Shown here in pieces: positions 8,233-17,292 of a stretch of DNA of 64,000 nt; position 1 is the first letter of the stretch, and each line of letters opens with the position of its first letter. The notes beneath the pieces are model-generated. The model worked only from the letters and a program-made list of their open reading frames with translations, did no database searches and was not told where the DNA came from. Position numbers and translations under genes: made by a program. The stretch is taken from the NCBI GenBank assembly GCA_947498985.1, contig CANMMF010000004.1, forward strand, positions 372,001 to 436,000, in the 5' to 3' direction. The stretch comes from an uncultured Paracoccaceae bacterium. GTDB lineage: Bacteria; Pseudomonadota; Alphaproteobacteria; Rhodobacterales; Rhodobacteraceae.

Positions 8233-9044
8233 TGTTCAGGTTTACGCCCGATCCCGATCCACGCAGTTGCGCCTAGATTGGTCGGGAACGGTCCGGCTTG
8301 AGAAATGATGAAGCGGATGGCGTCTTCACACAGCTTTTCCCAGGCCGCCGGAGACAAACGCGATCTCATGGCTGCGATTGGCGCGCTGCCGTTTGCAAGG
8401 CCATGCCAAAGGTGCTCTGCCGACGAAAATCCAAACTCACGCTCGGCCCGATGGACGGTGACGTCCACAAATCCGGCGGCCCGCATTTCAGCCGCAAGAA
8501 CGTCGGGGTTTTCCAACGATCCGATGTCGTACGTTGGGGGCCGTCGCGAAGGATCCAAACGCGTCATCGTTTGCGCCATCACGTCGAACAACGGACAAAG
8601 TGACAGCCGCGCCCAGCTCGAGACGCAGGCCGTGCCACCCTTGCGCAAGGTGCGAAACATCTCGGCGTAGCCCTTTGGACGGTCGGGAAAGAACATCAGG
8701 CCGAACAGGGAAAACGCCGCATCGAATTGGTCTTCCGCGAACGGCAGGGCCTGGCCGTCCCCGTGGTGGATGGAGACGCCATCCGTGTCGTCGCGTGCCA
8801 GGTTTGTTTCCAATATCCGCAACATGCGGGGCGAGAAATCGATCGCGCAAACACGCGCGCCGCGTTCGGCAAGCAATGAGGTGAGCGTTCCCGGCCCACA
8901 GGCGATGTCCGCAACGCTTTGACCGGGCTGCACGTTGGCAATATGCATCGCGGCGTCAGCGAATTCCGCGAAGACGGGTCGCGCGGAGGTCTCATAACCA
9001 TCCGCAACCCGGTCCCACGGGTCGACATTACTTAAATCGGTCAT
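8229..9044 (-). CDS. class I SAM-dependent methyltransferase (UbiE-like)
   Basis: 271 residues. Motif I is VADIACGPGTLTSLL, the acidic strand is VCAIDFSPRML, and the third motif is ALPFAEDQFDAAFSLFGLMF, followed by FRTLRKGGTACVSSWA. The C-terminal third, with EREFGFSSAEHLWHGLANGS, matches the general ubiE/Coq5-like annotation group, but no specific substrate can be named. It is the first gene of a two-methyltransferase operon. Confidence 0.85.
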   Translation of the reverse strand: MTDLSNVDPWDRVADGYETSARPVFAEFADAAMHIANVQPGQSVADIACGPGTLTSLLAERGARVCAIDFSPRMLRILETNLARDDTDGVSIHHGDGQALPFAEDQFDAAFSLFGLMFFPDRPKGYAEMFRTLRKGGTACVSSWARLSLCPLFDVMAQTMTRLDPSRRPPTYDIGSLENPDVLAAEMRAAGFVDVTVHRAEREFGFSSAEHLWHGLANGSAPIAAMRSRLSPAAWEKLCEDAIRFIISQAGPFPTNLGATAWIGIGRKPEQ

Positions 9045-9199
9045 TCTTGGATGGCTCCGCCTTCGTTACTTGGCCGCCGAAATCTGATGCGATCGGCGTT
9101 CGGACTGAGGAATGCCCATTTATCCATGCTGGATACATTGCCGAAATTCGAACAGCGGCCATACACCGGTATAGGAATTCCTGCGGACAGCGGGCGTCG

Positions 9200-9237
9200 C
9201 CCGACAGGCGCCGGTCTGGCGCGCCTGTCAGGTTTTT
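9200..9237 (+). terminator. Orphan rho-independent terminator-like hairpin
   Basis: CCGACAGGCGC pairs with GCGCCTGTCAGG around a short loop (9200-9232) and is followed by TTTTT. Read on the + strand it has the full form of an intrinsic terminator, yet no convincing + strand gene precedes it between 9045 and 9200. It may be the relic of a lost gene, or may act for the minus-strand fragment on the other side as a bidirectional hairpin. Confidence 0.5.
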
Positions 9238-9252
9238 CGGGTCAGTTTCGGT

Positions 9253-9562
9253 TCAGGCGCCCTGACGGCCGATCAAGCGCACCTTTTCCATCCACTGATC
9301 CGCACGACCCTCCTTCGGGTGGCTGGCGCCGGCGAAATGGGTGAACCGCGTGGGCTTGATGCCGATCAATTCGAAGATCTGACCACGCAACTGCCATAGG
9401 ATCGCATTTCGGTAGAACAGCCGCAGCAGGACTCCCGGAGTGTCGGAAGTCAGGATGACACGCGCGGTTCGCCCCTCCAAAAGCGGTGCGGGCTTGCCAC
9501 GCTTCATCGCCCGTGAGTCGAAGGCTCGCCCAGGCAACAGCACCCGATCGAGTAGCCACTAA
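9253..9562 (-). pseudogene. C-terminal half of an NQO1-like NAD(P)H quinone oxidoreductase (flavodoxin_2 fold)
   Basis: The frame reads WLLDRVLLPGRAFDSR, then KPAPLLEGRTARVILTSDTPG, FYRNAILWQLRGQIFELIGI, and FAGASHPKEGRADQWMEKV. This is the second half of an NQO1/MdaB-like flavoenzyme of about 190 residues. Reading upstream, a TAG sits immediately before the conserved WLLDRVLLPG, and beyond it the similarity stops. The flavin-binding N-terminal half is gone, so this is a remnant. An ATG or CTG inside could still start a ~96-residue product, but it would lack the cofactor site. Confidence 0.75.
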
Positions 9563-9731
9563 AGCTTGGCGGGTATGGCGCTGAACTTTTGTGCAATCAA
9601 TGGCACGCGGCCACTCGAAGATCGCCTAAGGGACTACCTCTTAGCCTGGTTGGAACCCGAGCGACCGAGCAATTGACCACTTGGCGGTGCCAATCTACCC
9701 ATCGGTTCGAGACCAAACCGACCCTGCCCGA

Positions 9732-10712
9732 TCACGCTTTGGAAGCGCGCGCACCAGCAAGCGCCATGGACCCGGCACCGGGCGCGATCTTTAGCGGAGA
9801 GTCCGACCGTCCTTGTCGCGCAAGGCGTTCCGCCAGCCCTCGGGCCAATGTGTCGAACACGATGCGGATGCGCCGGCTCGTCTGCAATTCCCGGTGCGTG
9901 ACCAGCCAGATCGGAAACTCAAGCGTCGGGAAATCGGCGATAATCCGTTCAAGTGTCGGCTCCGCATCGGCAAGCGCTTCGGGCAGCATCGACACCCCGT
10001 ATCCGGCCTTGACCAATTCCCACGCCACAACGCCATTCGCACTGGACATCACGAAGCTCTCGGGGCGCACCGGTATGCCCATGTTGTGAAGCGGTGCCAT
10101 CAGACGTTCGGGGTCAGCGTTGCCGACGAAATCGTAGTCGGCAATATCGCGCAAGCTCTCTGGACGGCCCATCCGATCAAGATACTCGGAGGTCGCAAAG
10201 AGGTTGGCACGAAAATCTCCCAAGTGCCGGGCGATCAGATCCGGCTGCTCCGGCCGGACGTGACGGATCGCAATGTCAGCGTCACGTTCTGTCAGGTTCT
10301 CCAGCTCGCTCGATGTGAGAATACGAACGCGGACGCCCGGCGCTGCCTCCCGCAGCGGCCAGAGCACACGGGGCAGCACGGACACTGAAAGCAAATCGGT
10401 GCCCGTCACGGTGACCTCCCCCGTGACATCCTGCGAATTGCCATCGGCCACCATCGAGATCAGCGTCGCCGCTTCGCCCATGGCGCGCACATGGTCCAGA
10501 AGGTTGCGCCCCGCCTCGGTCAGCGTCAGCCCGCGCACGCTCCGTTCGACCAGCGTCACGCCAAGCGACTCTTCAAGTGCTCCAATCTGCCGGCCGATGG
10601 TCGGTTGCGTCGTCTTCAGAGCCCGGGCTGCGCCGCTGAACGAGCCCTTCTCGGCTGTCGCCAGAAACGCGCGCACTTGGTTCCAGTCAAAGGAGATGGC
10701 CTGCCAGTTCAT
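9732..10712 (-). CDS. LysR-family transcriptional regulator
   Basis: 326 residues, the normal LTTR length. The winged-helix domain is FDWNQVRAFLATAEKGSFSG...LKTTQPTIGRQIGALEESLG, followed by a substrate-binding domain starting near residue 95. The final 30 residues are Arg/Ala-rich and variable. It is divergent from a methyltransferase gene at 10803 with a 90-bp intergenic region, so that gene and the small operon behind it are plausible targets. The effector is unknown. Confidence 0.92.
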   Translation of the reverse strand: MNWQAISFDWNQVRAFLATAEKGSFSGAARALKTTQPTIGRQIGALEESLGVTLVERSVRGLTLTEAGRNLLDHVRAMGEAATLISMVADGNSQDVTGEVTVTGTDLLSVSVLPRVLWPLREAAPGVRVRILTSSELENLTERDADIAIRHVRPEQPDLIARHLGDFRANLFATSEYLDRMGRPESLRDIADYDFVGNADPERLMAPLHNMGIPVRPESFVMSSANGVVAWELVKAGYGVSMLPEALADAEPTLERIIADFPTLEFPIWLVTHRELQTSRRIRIVFDTLARGLAERLARQGRSDSPLKIAPGAGSMALAGARASKA

Positions 10713-10802
10713 GCATCTGCGTATAGCAAGTGTAGAGAATTAGGCAATCCACCATTTCCTGGCGCACAGCTAAACGGTCTTCAATCTAGGAGAGCCGAAG
10801 CC

Positions 10803-11444
10803 ATGACCACCACGACCTTCTCAAATCGATCAACAACGTTCTGGGACAAAACCGCTGCGAAATATGCCCGCAAGCCGATTGCCGACCCCGCCGCCTACGA
10901 TGCCAAGATCGCCAGGGTCCGCGCGCTTCTGCGTGCGGAGGACCGGATGCTTGAGATCGGGTGTGGAACTGGAAGCACCGCGCTCAGGCTGGCGGGGCAT
11001 GTCGCGGAAATCACTGCGACGGACATCTCAAACCGCATGATCGACATCGCCGAAGCAAAACGCGCGGCCTCCGACGTCTCCAATCTGAGTTTCATACAGG
11101 CGGAAGCGACCGCGCGACTGCCCGGCGCGGCCTTCGACGTCGTCACGGCGTTCAGCATGCTTCACCTGGTCGAGGACGTGCCCGCCGTCCTCAGGGCCGT
11201 TCACGATCAACTGAAGCCGGGTGGCTTGTTCCTGTCGAAGACGGTCTGCCTCGGCGACGCAAGCGGGCCATTGCGCGTTTTCGTTCGTGCCCTCGGCACC
11301 ATTGGCATCGCGCCGCCCATCACGATTCTGAGCAGGGCCGAACTGAGCCGTGCCTTGGTCCGCGCTGGCTTCGATCTCGTCGAGTGCCGGTATTTCGGCA
11401 AGAGCCGGCTGAACCCCTTCGTCATCGCGCAACGCCCGCGCTGA
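10803..11444 (+). CDS. class I SAM-dependent methyltransferase
   Basis: 213 residues, starting MTTTTFSNRSTTFWDKTAAKY after AGGAGAGCCGAAGCC. Motif I is MLEIGCGTGSTALRLA, the acidic strand is ITATDISNRMIDIA, and the third motif is FDVVTAFSMLHLVEDVPAVL. The last third (ILSRAELSRALVRAGFDLVE) is typical of small Methyltransf_11/25 proteins. It leads a + strand run of small membrane and kinase-like genes and is divergent from a LysR regulator. Confidence 0.88.
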   Translation: MTTTTFSNRSTTFWDKTAAKYARKPIADPAAYDAKIARVRALLRAEDRMLEIGCGTGSTALRLAGHVAEITATDISNRMIDIAEAKRAASDVSNLSFIQAEATARLPGAAFDVVTAFSMLHLVEDVPAVLRAVHDQLKPGGLFLSKTVCLGDASGPLRVFVRALGTIGIAPPITILSRAELSRALVRAGFDLVECRYFGKSRLNPFVIAQRPR

Positions 11445-11506
11445 CCTCGTGCGGCACCCTTCGCACTTCCCGTCGGGAGCGTGCATCAAAACAACGGACC
11501 CCAACC

Positions 11507-12193
11507 ATGCGCAGCCTCACAAGAAACGAATGGACCTTTCTGGCGGTAGTGGCGGTGTATTCGTTCATTCCGGCAATCCTGTCCCTTGTCCGGATACCCG
11601 AACTTTTGGGCGCGCCGCCGATCGTGCCGCCGAATCCGCGCGCGGTCATCGACCCGGTCCCGATTATCCTCCACATCCTGGCAAGCTCGGTCTTCTGTCT
11701 TGCCGGCGCGGTGCAGTTTCTGCCGAGCCTTCGGAGGGATCGCCCTGCCTTACACAGAGGCCTTGGCCGCGTCGTTGTAACAACAGGCTCAATCAGCGCG
11801 CTGACCGGGCTTTGGATGACGGTTTTCTACGTCTTTCCCGATGCCCTTCAGGGACCCCTGCTATATTGGGCGCGCGTCGTTTTGAGCGTCGCGATGGTCT
11901 GCTCCATTGTCTGGGCGGTCATTGCGATACGGTCCCGAAACGTGGCGGCCCACCGGGCCGCAATGCTGCGGGCCTACGCCATCGGCCAAGGCGCCTCGAC
12001 GCAGACTGCGTTCTTCATCGCTGGAATGGCCCTCTTCAGTGCCGAGCCGTTGGGCTTTTCACGCGATGTCCTGATGGTCGCCGCCTGGGTGACGAACCTC
12101 GTCATCGCAGAGGCGATCATCCGCCGCGCCACACCCTCAAGACCAACCAGAGTCGCCGATACGCAGCGGCGTGGGCCATTCCTTCATAGGTGA
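11507..12193 (+). CDS. DUF2306 family membrane protein
   Basis: 228 residues with about six hydrophobic helices. HILASSVFCLAGAVQFLPSL and HRGLGRVVVTTGSISALTGL match DUF2306, membrane proteins of unknown function that often carry conserved His residues. The AHRAAMLRAYAIGQGA segment is also typical. The ATG at 11507 was chosen because it begins the hydrophobic domain; the frame extends far upstream antisense to unrelated sequence. The stop overlaps a possible GTG start of the next gene. Confidence 0.8.
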   Translation: MRSLTRNEWTFLAVVAVYSFIPAILSLVRIPELLGAPPIVPPNPRAVIDPVPIILHILASSVFCLAGAVQFLPSLRRDRPALHRGLGRVVVTTGSISALTGLWMTVFYVFPDALQGPLLYWARVVLSVAMVCSIVWAVIAIRSRNVAAHRAAMLRAYAIGQGASTQTAFFIAGMALFSAEPLGFSRDVLMVAAWVTNLVIAEAIIRRATPSRPTRVADTQRRGPFLHR

Positions 12194-12201
12194 GCAGAGA
12201 C

Positions 12202-12606
12202 ATGAGAAAACTCGACCCCCACACACTTCTGTCCGCGCTCTGGCTGTTCATCCTGCTGAACATCATCTTTCGCGACATTCACCAGTTCGTTCTGAAGTCG
12301 CACCTCGAGATGCTCCTGACCGGCTACTACGACGGCATGCTGATCACAGATGAGCTGATGCTGCTTGGCGGGTTCCTTGCGCTTGTGCCCATTTCAATGG
12401 TCCTGCTGTCGCTTCTGCTCCAGCCACGCTGGCTTCGTCCGGCAACCGCCCTCGCGGTCGTGTTCACCGCAGGCCCCGCGATGCTCGCGCCGCCGACCGA
12501 TCTCGACGATGTGCTGCACTTCTCGGTCGCATTCGTTGCACTGGCTGCAATCTCGTGGATCGCTTGGGCATCGCTTGGCACGGCAGACAGACAGGCTCAG
12601 TCATGA
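12202..12606 (+). CDS. DUF6326-like small membrane protein
   Basis: 134 residues with four predicted transmembrane helices. The N-terminal LSALWLFILLNIIFRDIHQF is characteristic of DUF6326-type proteins, whose function is unknown. A GTG at 12190, overlapping the upstream stop as GTGA, is an alternative start that would add four residues. The stop overlaps the next start by 4 bp (ATGA at 12603), which supports an operon. Confidence 0.7.
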   Translation: MRKLDPHTLLSALWLFILLNIIFRDIHQFVLKSHLEMLLTGYYDGMLITDELMLLGGFLALVPISMVLLSLLLQPRWLRPATALAVVFTAGPAMLAPPTDLDDVLHFSVAFVALAAISWIAWASLGTADRQAQS

Positions 12607-13304
12607 CCTGCCTCGATCCTGCCGCGCGGACCGCTCAGACCGACAAAGAGGCACTCGTGATGCGACGCTTTCGCATGATCGGCTTGGCTATACTGGTCGC
12701 AGCTTCGGTATTGCTTCTGGCCCGCTGGCTAGAGCGGCCTGCGACGGCCATGGCGGAACTGGAAGTCGAAATGCTATCCCCAGCAATGACGTGGATCATT
12801 CTGCTTATCTACGTTCTCTTGCTCGCCATCCCATTTTTGCCAAGCGCGGAAATAGGCCTCGCCGTAATGCTTGTTGTGGGGTCCGCCATGGCCCTGCCGG
12901 TATATGCGGCAACAATTCTGGGTCTGACCATCGCCTTCATCGCGGGACGACACGCACATCTGTACCGGCGCGGCCACGTCAAGGACGACGCCCTACGAAC
13001 CCCGGATGCAATCGCCGTTCTGCACGAGAAGCTCCGCGGCCGGCCTATCCTGCGGCGCAGTCTGCGATTTCGCGGTCTGGCTCTCATTGCCATGATCAAC
13101 ATGCCCGGCAACACGGTTATTGGGGGCGGTGGCGGTATCGCGATGGCAGTCGGATACAGCCGGATCCTGACGTTCAGGGAGTTTCTGATCTGGGTGGCGG
13201 TCGCGGTCGCGCCGGTCCCAACGTTGTTTCTCGTCGCTGATCAGACCGATCTAGAAATTAGGGTTCGTGATTGGGTGGCACACCTTTTTGCCCCGTTGCT
13301 TTGA
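12603..13304 (+). CDS. VTT/TVP38-like integral membrane protein
   Basis: 233 residues. After a hydrophilic leader there is one helix (IGLAILVAASVLLLARWL), then helical segments including a LPSAEIGLAVMLVVGSAMAL re-entrant-like stretch. INMPGNTVIGGGGGIAMAVG resembles the Gly/Pro motif of SNARE-associated/DedA-type VTT proteins. A role in lipid transport or homeostasis is a family-level guess. The start is set by the 4-bp overlap with the upstream gene. Confidence 0.6.
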   Translation: MTCLDPAARTAQTDKEALVMRRFRMIGLAILVAASVLLLARWLERPATAMAELEVEMLSPAMTWIILLIYVLLLAIPFLPSAEIGLAVMLVVGSAMALPVYAATILGLTIAFIAGRHAHLYRRGHVKDDALRTPDAIAVLHEKLRGRPILRRSLRFRGLALIAMINMPGNTVIGGGGGIAMAVGYSRILTFREFLIWVAVAVAPVPTLFLVADQTDLEIRVRDWVAHLFAPLL

Positions 13305-13353
13305 TCACAACCCATTTCCCCAACGGACACTGAAACATTCGGACCTCAGGAAC

Positions 13354-13878
13354 ATGAACGTGAATTCACCAACGCTGCACTTGCTCTGCGGAAAGGTCGC
13401 TGCGGGAAAATCAACCCTTGCGGAGAGGCTGGCCGCGCAACCGGGAGCAATCCGGATTTCAGAAGACGTGTGGCTCGAGACCCTCTTCGCCGACCAGTTG
13501 CACACCCTGAAGGATTATGTGCGATGCTCCGCCAAACTACGGGACGTCGTGGGGCCGCACGTTATCTCAGTGCTCGAGGCAGGCGTTTCCGTTGTCCTCG
13601 ATTTTCCTGCAAACACGCGCGATCAGCGTCGATGGCTGAAAGCCATTGCCGAGGCTGCCGGCGTACCGCACATCCTCCATTTTCTCGACATCGCGGACGA
13701 AATGTGTCTGTCGAGACTGCACGCACGAAACGCCGCCGGTGATCACCCGTTCGCGGTGAGCGACGAGCAGTTCTGGATCGTGACCAACCATTTCGAAACG
13801 CCTGCCGCAGGCGAAGGCTTCACCGTTCGCCATTATCCCGATGGCGCAGGAGACGTGCCCGAGGTGTCTCGATCATGA
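13354..13878 (+). CDS. AAA-fold (zeta-toxin/kinase-like) P-loop protein
   Basis: 174 residues. A Walker A motif, CGKVAAGKSTLA, sits at about residues 11-22, followed by an RISEDVW segment that resembles the substrate-binding Asp region of small kinases. A later HARNAAGDHPFAVSDEQF supplies the Arg-rich lid. This is the usual make-up of ATP-binding proteins annotated as AAA family or shikimate/zeta-like kinases; the phosphate acceptor is unknown. AGGAAC precedes the ATG. The stop overlaps the MATE start by 4 bp. Confidence 0.8.
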   Translation: MNVNSPTLHLLCGKVAAGKSTLAERLAAQPGAIRISEDVWLETLFADQLHTLKDYVRCSAKLRDVVGPHVISVLEAGVSVVLDFPANTRDQRRWLKAIAEAAGVPHILHFLDIADEMCLSRLHARNAAGDHPFAVSDEQFWIVTNHFETPAAGEGFTVRHYPDGAGDVPEVSRS

Positions 13879-15311
13879 CGGAGGCACCGAAGAATTCCTA
13901 TCTGTCCCTCGGAATGGGAACGCTCTACGCCCGCACTGCCCTGCCGATCATCCTGCTCTTGGCGGTGCATGGCTTCATCAGCATCGCGGATGCGTGGTTT
14001 CTGGGCCGCTTCGTCGGGCCTGAGGCGCTGGCCGCCGTCACGCTGATCTTTCCGTTCTTCATGGGGGTCGCGGCCCTCTCAACGCTCGTCTCGGCGGGTA
14101 TGTCCAGCGTAATGGCCCGGCATCTGGGCGCTGGCGCGTCGGAGAAAGCGCGCGATCTTTTCGCTGGTGCGCATGGCCTGTCTTTGGTGCTTTGCGCCGG
14201 TCTCATGGTACTATTTGTCTTTTTCGGCGAATCCGCTGTGCAGATGGCGGCGGGCGGCGACGACGACCTGGCGGCACTCGCCCTCCCCTATTTGCAGATT
14301 ACCGTAGCAACCGCCGCGCTTGCTTTCCTTCTGTCACTTCACGCCCGGGCGCTGCAGAACCAGGGGCGCATCCGCTTCATGACGATGATGAGCCTTTTCG
14401 TGTCTTTGGCGAATATCGTCTTCAACTCCGTCTTTATCGTCGGCCTCGGTCTTGGGGTCGCCGGGGCGGCAATAGGAACGGCGGCCGCGCAGACCATTGG
14501 TCTGGTGATCATCTATGTTTGGGGGCTTTCTACGAGCACACGCCTGCGTATCTCCGACGCGCTGGAAGGCCGCGCGTTTACCGCATGGCGGAGTATCTTT
14601 GCGCTTGGTGCATCACCGAGCCTCGGGTTGGCGAGCGTGTCCATCGCATCCGTGTCGATCATCGCGGTGCTTCAACACGCTGCCTCGCGTGATTACGCGA
14701 CGACCGTCTCGGCCTACGGCATCGTCACGCGTTTGCAGATATTCGCATTCGTGCCCCTTTTGGGACTGAGCCAGGCGATGCAGTCGATCACGGGGAACAA
14801 TTTTGGCGCCAAGCTCCATGGCCGCGTCGCCATGAGCTTGCGTTTCGCGCTTTGCGCCGCGTTTCTCTTCGGTGCGCTCCTGCAGATCTGCCTGTATGTG
14901 TTCGGCGACCAGATCGGATTTGTCTTCGTCTCCGACCCGTCCGTGGCAGCAGAACTCGGCGCCATCTTGCCGCTTGCCTTCCTCACCTTTTTTCTGACCG
15001 GGCCGCTGATTGTCATCGGTGGCCATTTCCAGGCCATCGGTAACGCACGCATGTCGCTGCTGTTGGGGCTGTCGAAACCCTATCTCTTTGTAATCCCCTT
15101 GATCTTTGCCCTGCCCTTGGTTGCGGGCGAGGTCGGGGTGTGGCTGGCATGGGCCGCGGGCGACATCCTGCTCCTGGCTCTGCTGGGCGTCATCATCGCT
15201 TGGCAACGGCTGCGGCCTTCCGCCCATGCGGGACGCGCGCAAGCGCCATTTGGCGTCAAAGGTCCGGCGGCCAGTTCCGGCGTAAATCCCACACCCCCAG
15301 GGCCCAACTAA
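13875..15311 (+). CDS. MATE family efflux transporter (paralogue of 5905-7293)
   Basis: 478 residues, twelve membrane helices expected. MGTLYARTALPIILLLAVHG and DAWFLGRFVGPEALAAVTL near the N-terminus, and SAYGIVTRLQIFAFVPLLGL in the second half, align almost position for position with the other MATE gene in this window. The substrate is probably a cationic or amphipathic compound. It is translationally coupled to the preceding kinase-like gene. The last 35 residues are a hydrophilic, Pro-rich tail. Confidence 0.92.
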   Translation: MTEAPKNSYLSLGMGTLYARTALPIILLLAVHGFISIADAWFLGRFVGPEALAAVTLIFPFFMGVAALSTLVSAGMSSVMARHLGAGASEKARDLFAGAHGLSLVLCAGLMVLFVFFGESAVQMAAGGDDDLAALALPYLQITVATAALAFLLSLHARALQNQGRIRFMTMMSLFVSLANIVFNSVFIVGLGLGVAGAAIGTAAAQTIGLVIIYVWGLSTSTRLRISDALEGRAFTAWRSIFALGASPSLGLASVSIASVSIIAVLQHAASRDYATTVSAYGIVTRLQIFAFVPLLGLSQAMQSITGNNFGAKLHGRVAMSLRFALCAAFLFGALLQICLYVFGDQIGFVFVSDPSVAAELGAILPLAFLTFFLTGPLIVIGGHFQAIGNARMSLLLGLSKPYLFVIPLIFALPLVAGEVGVWLAWAAGDILLLALLGVIIAWQRLRPSAHAGRAQAPFGVKGPAASSGVNPTPPGPN

Positions 15312-15373
15312 TGCAACACGATATGCACAGCGCGATTGCGCTTCAGACCAATGGAAACCGCCAGGAGAAACAC

Positions 15374-15748
15374 ATGAACGTCCCACTTCTTTTCACGGCA
15401 TCCGCCCTCGCGGGCCTGACGGCTGCCGCGCATATATTCATCGGGGGAAAGAAGAACGCACGCCCCGTCTTAACAGCCGAGGGTATTCCAAACGCTCCAC
15501 GCGTCACCGTCGCCTTTGCCTGGAACGCCGCAAGCGTATTTCTGATTTCGGTCTGCCTTGCCTATCTTCTCGCGGCATTGGGATTTGTGGGCCAGCCACT
15601 CGTCATATTCATCACCGTGCATTGCGTTGCGTTAACAGTCCTGAGCGGGACCATGGCGCTTCGCGGCGGCATCATGCCATTCGCCTTTCCGCCCGCCACC
15701 TTGTTCGCATTGATTTCCATGGCAGGTGCCGCAGGATTGGTAGCGTGA
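15374..15748 (+). CDS. small membrane protein of unknown function
   Basis: 124 residues, four hydrophobic segments, starting MNVPLLFTASALAGLTAAAH after CCAGGAGAAACAC. The IFIGGKKNARPVL segment after the first helix and the FAWNAASVFLISVCL helix are the most recognisable pieces. I cannot name the family with confidence. Its TGA overlaps a GTG of the following gene, indicating an operon. Confidence 0.7.
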   Translation: MNVPLLFTASALAGLTAAAHIFIGGKKNARPVLTAEGIPNAPRVTVAFAWNAASVFLISVCLAYLLAALGFVGQPLVIFITVHCVALTVLSGTMALRGGIMPFAFPPATLFALISMAGAAGLVA

Positions 15749-15777
15749 TAGAGAAAGCAAGTACGACAATTGCACCA

Positions 15778-16311
15778 ATGAAAAGAGTGACGGTTTTCGG
15801 AAAGCCTGCGGGGGGCAAGTCGACGCTTAGCCGGAACATATCCCAGGCGACCGGCATCGACCTGTTTCCGCTGGACTTGATTGAATACCAGACAAACGGC
15901 GACCTCGTTGACCGAGACATCTTCCACCAGAAACACGCGGACCTCATTTCATCCGAGGAATGGGTTACCGAAGGCCTGGGCACAATGCGGTCGTTCTGGG
16001 ATCGTATCGATGCAGCCGATACTCTGGTTTACGTCGATCTTCCGTATCGCATTCATTACTGGTGGGTCATCAAGAGGTTCCTCAAGGGGCCTTTCGTGAA
16101 ACCACTTGGTTGGCCGGAAGGCAGTTCGGTGTTGAAAGGCACGCTCGCGGGCTTCAAGCACCTGAAGATGTCGCGCGCTTTTTGGACGCCAGAGCTATTC
16201 ACAAAAATCCAGACCCGCGCAAACGGCAAGACAATCCACCACATCAGGTCGATCAAAGAGCTTAACGGCTTCACAGATCACCTGTCTCACATAAGCCATC
16301 ATCGAAAATGA
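15778..16311 (+). CDS. adenylate-kinase-like P-loop NTPase
   Basis: 177 residues, starting MKRVTVFGKPAGGKSTLSRN, a Walker A motif directly at the N-terminus as in proteins annotated as adenylate kinase or topology-modulation (FlaR-like) proteins. WVTEGLGTMRSFWDRIDAAD and the YVDLPYRIHYWWVIKRFL segment fit that group. A GTG at 15745 overlapping the upstream stop would add 11 residues; I prefer the ATG because it matches family N-termini. The true substrate is unknown. Confidence 0.8.
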   Translation: MKRVTVFGKPAGGKSTLSRNISQATGIDLFPLDLIEYQTNGDLVDRDIFHQKHADLISSEEWVTEGLGTMRSFWDRIDAADTLVYVDLPYRIHYWWVIKRFLKGPFVKPLGWPEGSSVLKGTLAGFKHLKMSRAFWTPELFTKIQTRANGKTIHHIRSIKELNGFTDHLSHISHHRK

Positions 16312-16329
16312 AATCCGGAAGTCGCCGTC

Positions 16330-16803
16330 TTGGAACCTGAACTCACTTTCGTTCGCTTGTCGGAGATCGCGCCCGCGCTAATCGCAGACCACATGTCCAA
16401 TCCGCGAGTGGAAGAGCACATGCCGCTGCTGACATCGGGCTGGAACGAAGAGACAGCCGCCAATTTCATCGCCATGAAGGAAGCCTGCTGGACCCGAGAC
16501 GGATTAGGGCATTGGGCGTTTCTCGCGGACGGCAGATATGTCGGCTGGGGCGGTTTTCAGAAAGAAGGAGACGAGTGGGATTTCGGATTGGTGCTCAGGC
16601 CCGATGCGTTCGGCCTCGGGCGGCGCATTGCAAAGGAGGCCATCGACTTCGCTATCGCGGACGAGCGAATCCCCTTCGTGACTTTCCTTCTTCCACCTTC
16701 GCGCAGGCACTTGGGTGCGCTGGCTCGGCTTGGCGCACGTCAGGTTGGTCAGGTTCTCTACGACGGTGCCGCGTTCACTAAATTCCGTCTCGATACTCAT
16801 TGA
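16330..16803 (+). CDS. GNAT family N-acetyltransferase
   Basis: 157 residues from a TTG start. The central LADGRYVGWGGFQKEGDEWD and LVLRPDAFGLGRRIAKEAID strands form the acetyl-CoA-binding region (motif A equivalent GLGRRI). The C-terminal FLLPPSRRHLGALARLGARQ is the usual motif B region. The substrate is unknown. It is the last gene of the + strand run, ending about 90 bp before an IS3-family insertion. Confidence 0.75.
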   Translation: MEPELTFVRLSEIAPALIADHMSNPRVEEHMPLLTSGWNEETAANFIAMKEACWTRDGLGHWAFLADGRYVGWGGFQKEGDEWDFGLVLRPDAFGLGRRIAKEAIDFAIADERIPFVTFLLPPSRRHLGALARLGARQVGQVLYDGAAFTKFRLDTH

Positions 16804-17025
16804 TGGGTTCACCCAAGTGGCCAACCGCGCAATACAGCACTTGGGCAGTCGGCTTGCTGCGTCTAACTTCTTAGTGACGATCTTCGGTGCCGGTGACCTG
16901 CTCCCCTTGGAGTCCGCGTTTATTGGTTAACTCTGTTCAGGGTTTGATGTGACCCCCGGAAACGCCCCCGGTTTTGGTTAGAGTTTTCCGCATCGAATCC
17001 CTGGCTGGGAGAGGAGCGGAAACGC

Positions 17026-17292
17026 ATGAAAGTATCGAAGTTCACGGACGCGCAGAAGGCGTTCATCATCAAGCAAGCGGAGGACGGGACGTCTGTGGCC
17101 GAGGTCTGCAGAAAGGCCGGGATCAGCTCGGCGACGTTTTTCAATTGGAAGAAGAAATATGCGGGTCTGATGCCGTCGGAGATGAAGCGGCTGAGCGAAA
17201 TCGAGCAGAAGAATGCGCGGCTGAAGAAGATCGTCGCGGACCTGTCGCTCGACAAGGAGATGCTGCAGGACGTCATCAAGCGAAAGCTCTGA
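17026..17292 (+). CDS. IS3-family transposase OrfA
   Basis: 88 residues with an N-terminal helix-turn-helix (FTDAQKAFIIKQAEDGTSVA, then VCRKAGISSATFFNWKKKYA) and a leucine-zipper-like helix (EIEQKNARLKKIVADLSLDK). This is the DNA-binding and dimerisation part of the transposase. It ends VIKRKL at a frame overlap with OrfB, which lies in the -1 frame, so a fused OrfAB made by programmed frameshifting is expected. Confidence 0.95.
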   Translation: MKVSKFTDAQKAFIIKQAEDGTSVAEVCRKAGISSATFFNWKKKYAGLMPSEMKRLSEIEQKNARLKKIVADLSLDKEMLQDVIKRKL

